Assembly: GCF_026342835.1 (NCBI RefSeq)
Contig: NZ_JAPEMI010000003.1
Coordinates: forward strand, 124,001 to 188,000
Source: Streptomyces sp. NBC_00154
GTDB lineage: Bacteria; Actinomycetota; Actinomycetes; Streptomycetales; Streptomycetaceae
Length of the DNA stretch: 64,000 nt
Direction of reading: 5' to 3'
The notes under the pieces were generated by a model, which saw only the letters and a list, made by a program, of their open reading frames with translations, had not been told where the DNA came from and did no database searches. The position numbers and the translations under genes are program-made. Below are positions 61,035-64,000 of this stretch, piece after piece. How positions within the stretch are numbered: the first letter of the stretch is position 1; each line of letters starts with the position of its first letter.

Positions 61035-61598
61035 ATGCGGAAACTGATCTACGGCATGAACCTGACCCTGGACGGCTACATCGCCGCGCCCGGCGACGAC
61101 ATCGGCTGGAGCGTGCCGAGCGACGACCTGTTCCAGTTTTGGTCCGACCAGTTGCAGGCGACCGACCTGTCGCTGTACGGGCGCAAGCTGTGGCAGACGA
61201 TGAGCTCCTACTGGCCGACCGGCGACCAGCAGCCCAACGCCACCCCGGCGGAGATCGAGTTCGCGCGCCGCTGGCGGGACATGTCGAAGGTGGTGTTCTC
61301 CTCGACGATCGACAAGGTCGACTGGAACACCCGCCTGGTCACCGGCGACGCGGTCGCCGAGATCACCCGGCTCAAGGCCGAGGACGGCGGCCCGATGGAC
61401 ATCGGCGGCGCGACGCTCGCCGGGGCGGCCATGCGGGCCGGGCTGATTGACGAGTACGTGCTGGCCACCGCGCCGGTCCTGGTGGGCAGCGGCTCGCCGT
61501 TCTTCACCGCGCTGGACAACTGGGTGAACCTAAGCCTAGTGGAGACGCGGACGTTTCCCGGCGGCGTGATCCTGACCAGGTACGAGACGAGGCGCTGA
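61035..61598 (+). CDS. Dihydrofolate-reductase-like (RibD C-terminal) family reductase
   Basis: A 187-aa protein: MRKLIYGMNLTLDGYIAAPG, LSLYGRKLWQTMSSYWPTGD, FSSTIDKVDWNTRLVTGDAV and GGPMDIGGATLAGAAMRAGL, then DEYVLATAPVLVGSGSPFFT. This is the RibD_C/DHFR-like NADPH-binding fold. These small stand-alone members have no well-defined substrate; they are not the cell's folate reductase. It is intact and appears to be a single-gene unit. Confidence 0.92.
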   Translation: MRKLIYGMNLTLDGYIAAPGDDIGWSVPSDDLFQFWSDQLQATDLSLYGRKLWQTMSSYWPTGDQQPNATPAEIEFARRWRDMSKVVFSSTIDKVDWNTRLVTGDAVAEITRLKAEDGGPMDIGGATLAGAAMRAGLIDEYVLATAPVLVGSGSPFFTALDNWVNLSLVETRTFPGGVILTRYETRR

Positions 61599-61885
61599 GC
61601 GCCCGTCCGGGAGTCACGGGCCATATGCTCCGCGGGTGACACCGGAGGAGACGGGCGATGTTCCCTGTTCCTCAACTCGCCGAAGGTCAGCTCAGCGAGG
61701 TCAAGGCTCTCCTCCTCTGATGGACAATTCCGTCGTGTCCCCACGCCTGTTGTCATATCGCCGAAACGACCCACGTCGTAGCCCACTGTCATTCGTGGGT
61801 ACCAGCCCTATGAAACCTCTGCGGCGGACGACGTGATATCCCGTCACCTCTTGGTAGGCGGAACCGAGAGGAGAGCACGCCCACG

Positions 61886-62921
61886 ATGACGGACGAGAAG
61901 GGGGGCGCGGTGCCAGCCGAGCAGGCCGCACCGACGACGGGCGGCAAGGGCTTGACAGACGAGGTGCACTACCCGCCGGTGGACAATGGCCTGGACTACC
62001 TGGTCAGCGTGGTCGATCACCTACGCGGCGAGGAGGTGGGCCGCCGGGAGCTGAAATACGCCGTGGTGCACCTGCAGGCCGCCGTCGAGTGCCTGCTGAA
62101 GTACCGGTTGGAGCTTGAGCACTGGAGCCTAGTGTTCAAGAGCCCCGGCGACGCAATGCGCAGCGACCTGGACGACGGCAGCCTGACCACCTGCACCGTA
62201 GATCAGACGATCACTCGCCTCGTCAACCTTGCGGGCGTCACCATCAGCTTGAAGGAGGACAAGGACCCCAAGCAACTGGCCAGCCTCCGCCACCAGCTTC
62301 AGCACTACGGCCGCCTGCACGACGCCAAGGTCAACCGGTACGTGATCGAAGCGAAGGCCGCAGACGTGTTGGAGTTCCTGATCCACTTCGTGGACTCCGA
62401 GCTGTTGCCCCGCCTCGACCCCGCCGGACGGGGAGACGGCTGAGTCTCTGGCACGTATCCGCGAAGGGCTCGACGAGATCCGCGGCTACGTCGCGGCGCG
62501 GATGCGGCGGCTGCGCCCCGACCTCGACCCCGTGAAGTCCCGTACCGTCCAGTGCTGGAACTGCGACCAGTGCGCCTTGGTCGTCGGGGACGAGGAGGGT
62601 GCCTACTGCTTGTACTGCCACTACCGACGCGGGCCCGACGACATCGCGCTGGCATACGCATACGAGGTCCTTGACCGCACCGAGTGGTCGGCGGTCCGCA
62701 GCGAACTGGATCCGGTTTGGTGTCCAGCCTGCGACGTCGAGGCCTTGGTACGTGAGGTGCTCACTGCGGCCGCCCCGAGGAACCCGGTCGACCTGTGCTT
62801 CCGCTGCGGCGAGACCTTCTCCGGGATGGAGGAGTGCGTCCGCTGCGGAAAGCCGTTCGCGCCGACGGACGGCGAATCCGTCTGCGACGGCTGCCTGCGT
62901 GAAGCGATCGCCGCTGAATAG
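61886..62921 (+). pseudogene. Helical/zinc-ribbon hypothetical protein split by a 1-nt frameshift
   Basis: Part 1 (ATG 61886 to TGA 62443): LDYLVSVVDHLRGEEVGRRE, VHLQAAVECLLKYRLELEHW, ending LLPRLDPAGRGDG. Part 2, in the +1 frame from about 62440: AESLARIREGLDEIRGYVAA, CWNCDQCALVVGDEEGAYCL, then CPACDVEALVREV and CFRCGETFSGMEECVRCGKP, i.e. several CxxC zinc ribbons. The pieces read as one protein (about 345 aa) with an extra base near 62438; alternatively part 2 starts separately at ATG 62502. The function is unknown. Confidence 0.65.
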
Positions 62922-63062
62922 CTAACGCCCTTCGCAGGAACCGCACGCGCCCCTTAAGGACTCCTAACACAATGAGCTACCGGGAATGACTGTCTGTCAG
63001 CTTGTGTTTTCCTCGTATCGGTATCGGGCGGGGTGCGGGGGTGTGCGACGGCTTCTGGGGCG

Positions 63063-63880
63063 GTGAAGCGCAAGCCGTGGGAAGTCGAGGACGGGCTGTG
63101 GGAGCGGATTGAACCGCTGCTCCCGGTAGTGGAGCGGCGCTACCGCTACCCCGGTCGCAAACGGCTTGACCAGCGCAGAGCCATGTGCGGGATCCTGTTC
63201 GTGCGGTACACGGGGATCCGGTGGGAGTTCCTGCCGCACCGCAGGAGCTGGGCTTCGGCTCCGGGATGACCTGCTGGCGTCGGCTGCGCGACTGGAAGGA
63301 GGCTGGCGTGTGGCAGCAGTTGCACGAACTCCTGCTCGCCGAACTCCGAGCTGGCGACGCCTTGGACCTGTCCCGAGCCTCCGTCGACGGCTCCCATCTG
63401 CGGGCCCTGAAGGGCGGAGACGCCACTGGGCCCTCGCCAGTGGACCGGGGCAAGACGGGCAGCAAGCACCACGTCATTGTCGACGCCCACGGCATACCCC
63501 TGGCCGCCACCGTGACCGGTGGCAACCGCAACGACGTCACCCAACTCCTGCCCCTGATCCACGCCGTACCGCCCATCCGCGGCAAGCGCGGACGTCCCCG
63601 TCAGCGCCCCGACGTCCTCTACGCCGACCGCGGTTACGACCACAACATCTACCGTCGCCAGGTCCGTGAGCTGGGCATCCGCCCGCTCATCGCCCGGCGC
63701 GGCACCGAGCACGGAAGCGGCCTGGGCAAGAACCGCTGGGTCGTCGAAGCGGCCTTCGCACTTCTGCGCTGGTTTCGCCGGCTGCGTATCCGCTGGGAAA
63801 TCCGCGCCGACATCCACCAGGCCTTCCTCACCCTCGGCTGCGCAATCATCTGCTGGCGGCGCCTCAAAAAGCAGTGCTGA
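63063..63880 (+). pseudogene. IS5-family transposase with a 5-bp duplication frameshift
   Basis: GTG 63063 opens VKRKPWEVEDGLWERIEPLL; the frame breaks at 63235-63247 where CCGCA is duplicated (CTGCCGCACCGCAGGAGCTG). It continues as QELGFGSGMTCWRRLRDWKE, ASVDGSHLRALKGG (first D), VLYADRGYDHNIYRRQVREL (second D) and KNRWVVEAAFALLRWFRRLR (Glu). Deleting one CCGCA restores one ORF. The element ends were not found. Confidence 0.85.
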
Positions 63881-63889
63881 TCTGAGCCC

Positions 63890-64000
63890 TCAGCCCGAAC
63901 CGCCGATCAGTGCCTCGCCGAGCGGGGTGCGGCGGTAGAGCACCGACCGTCCGGACCGGGCGCGGACGAGCAGCCCCGCGCCTCGCAGGATGGCGAGGTG
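63890..64000 (-). CDS. ArsR-type HTH regulator, 3' end (gene continues beyond the window)
   Basis: The minus frame is open to the window's right edge and reads HLAILRGAGLLVRARSGRSV and then LYRRTPLGEALIGGSG to the stop at 63890. This is the recognition helix and wing of an ArsR/SmtB winged-helix regulator. Its ligand and partner genes are outside the window. Confidence 0.75.
   Translation of the reverse strand, partial: HLAILRGAGLLVRARSGRSVLYRRTPLGEALIGGSG

Overview
The window is high-GC actinobacterial DNA, almost certainly Streptomyces. The signs are strong third-position GC, GTG/TTG starts, ATGA/GTGA stop-start overlaps, a DUF6233 protein, a MobF-type relaxase fragment of the Streptomyces kind, a type I-E CRISPR repeat with the CCCCGCACCCGCGGGG core, and in-frame TTA codons. 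No rRNA or tRNA gene was found. The density of insertion sequences and broken genes points to an accessory, probably chromosome-arm, region.

Layout. (1) 1-3.3 kb: a secreted cell-wall set (DUF1906/peptidoglycan-binding protein, MepA-like murein endopeptidase, two small SH3-like secreted proteins), closed by stacked hairpins. (2) 3.6-11.1 kb: a truncated Fe-S protein gene, an unrecognised 423-aa gene, and a Ser/Thr kinase gene cut into three pieces by an IS3 element (itself carrying an IS30 element) and an IS5 element with a passenger gene. The target duplications allow the kinase frame to be rebuilt exactly. (3) 11.2-18.5 kb: a reductive pyrimidine/hydantoin catabolism locus (PucR regulator, NCS1 permease, F420-type LLM oxidoreductase, dihydropyrimidinase, beta-ureidopropionase-type nitrilase). 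(4) 18.7-30.7 kb: a junkyard of IS21, IS110, IS5, IS701, IS630 and phage remnants, a relaxase-transposase chimera, an aminoglycoside-phosphotransferase-like gene, and a second, intact copy of the IS3 element inside an IS630 transposase gene that also carries a classical -1 frameshift heptamer.

(5) 30.7-36 kb: a WbqC-family gene interrupted by nine 7-bp tandem repeats (a candidate phase-variable locus), YdcF, two HTH/TPR regulators (one with an internal amber codon), a resolvase-like protein and TrmO. (6) 36-56.7 kb: a compact, mostly translationally coupled cluster of about 22 genes. It encodes a HATPase, a HAD phosphatase, two GT-B-like proteins, a thymidylate-synthase homologue with the cytosine-type Asp, a TobZ/NodU carbamoyltransferase, a P-loop kinase, two phosphotransferases, a histidine phosphatase, a sugar epimerase, an adenosylhomocysteinase-like protein, a KdsB-type CMP-sugar synthetase, three methyltransferases, several Nudix proteins, an ABC exporter and an MFS exporter. 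I read it as an undescribed pathway for a carbamoylated, CMP-activated sugar or cytidine-type nucleoside, with self-protection and export. Several of its genes carry single indels or an amber codon, so it is either decaying or contains sequencing errors.

(7) 56.9-64 kb: a remnant type I-E locus (cas3 HD fragment fused to unrelated sequence and split by an IS4 element, then a six-repeat array with no other cas genes), a RibD/DHFR-like reductase, a frame-split zinc-ribbon protein, a frame-broken IS5 transposase and the end of an ArsR-type regulator.
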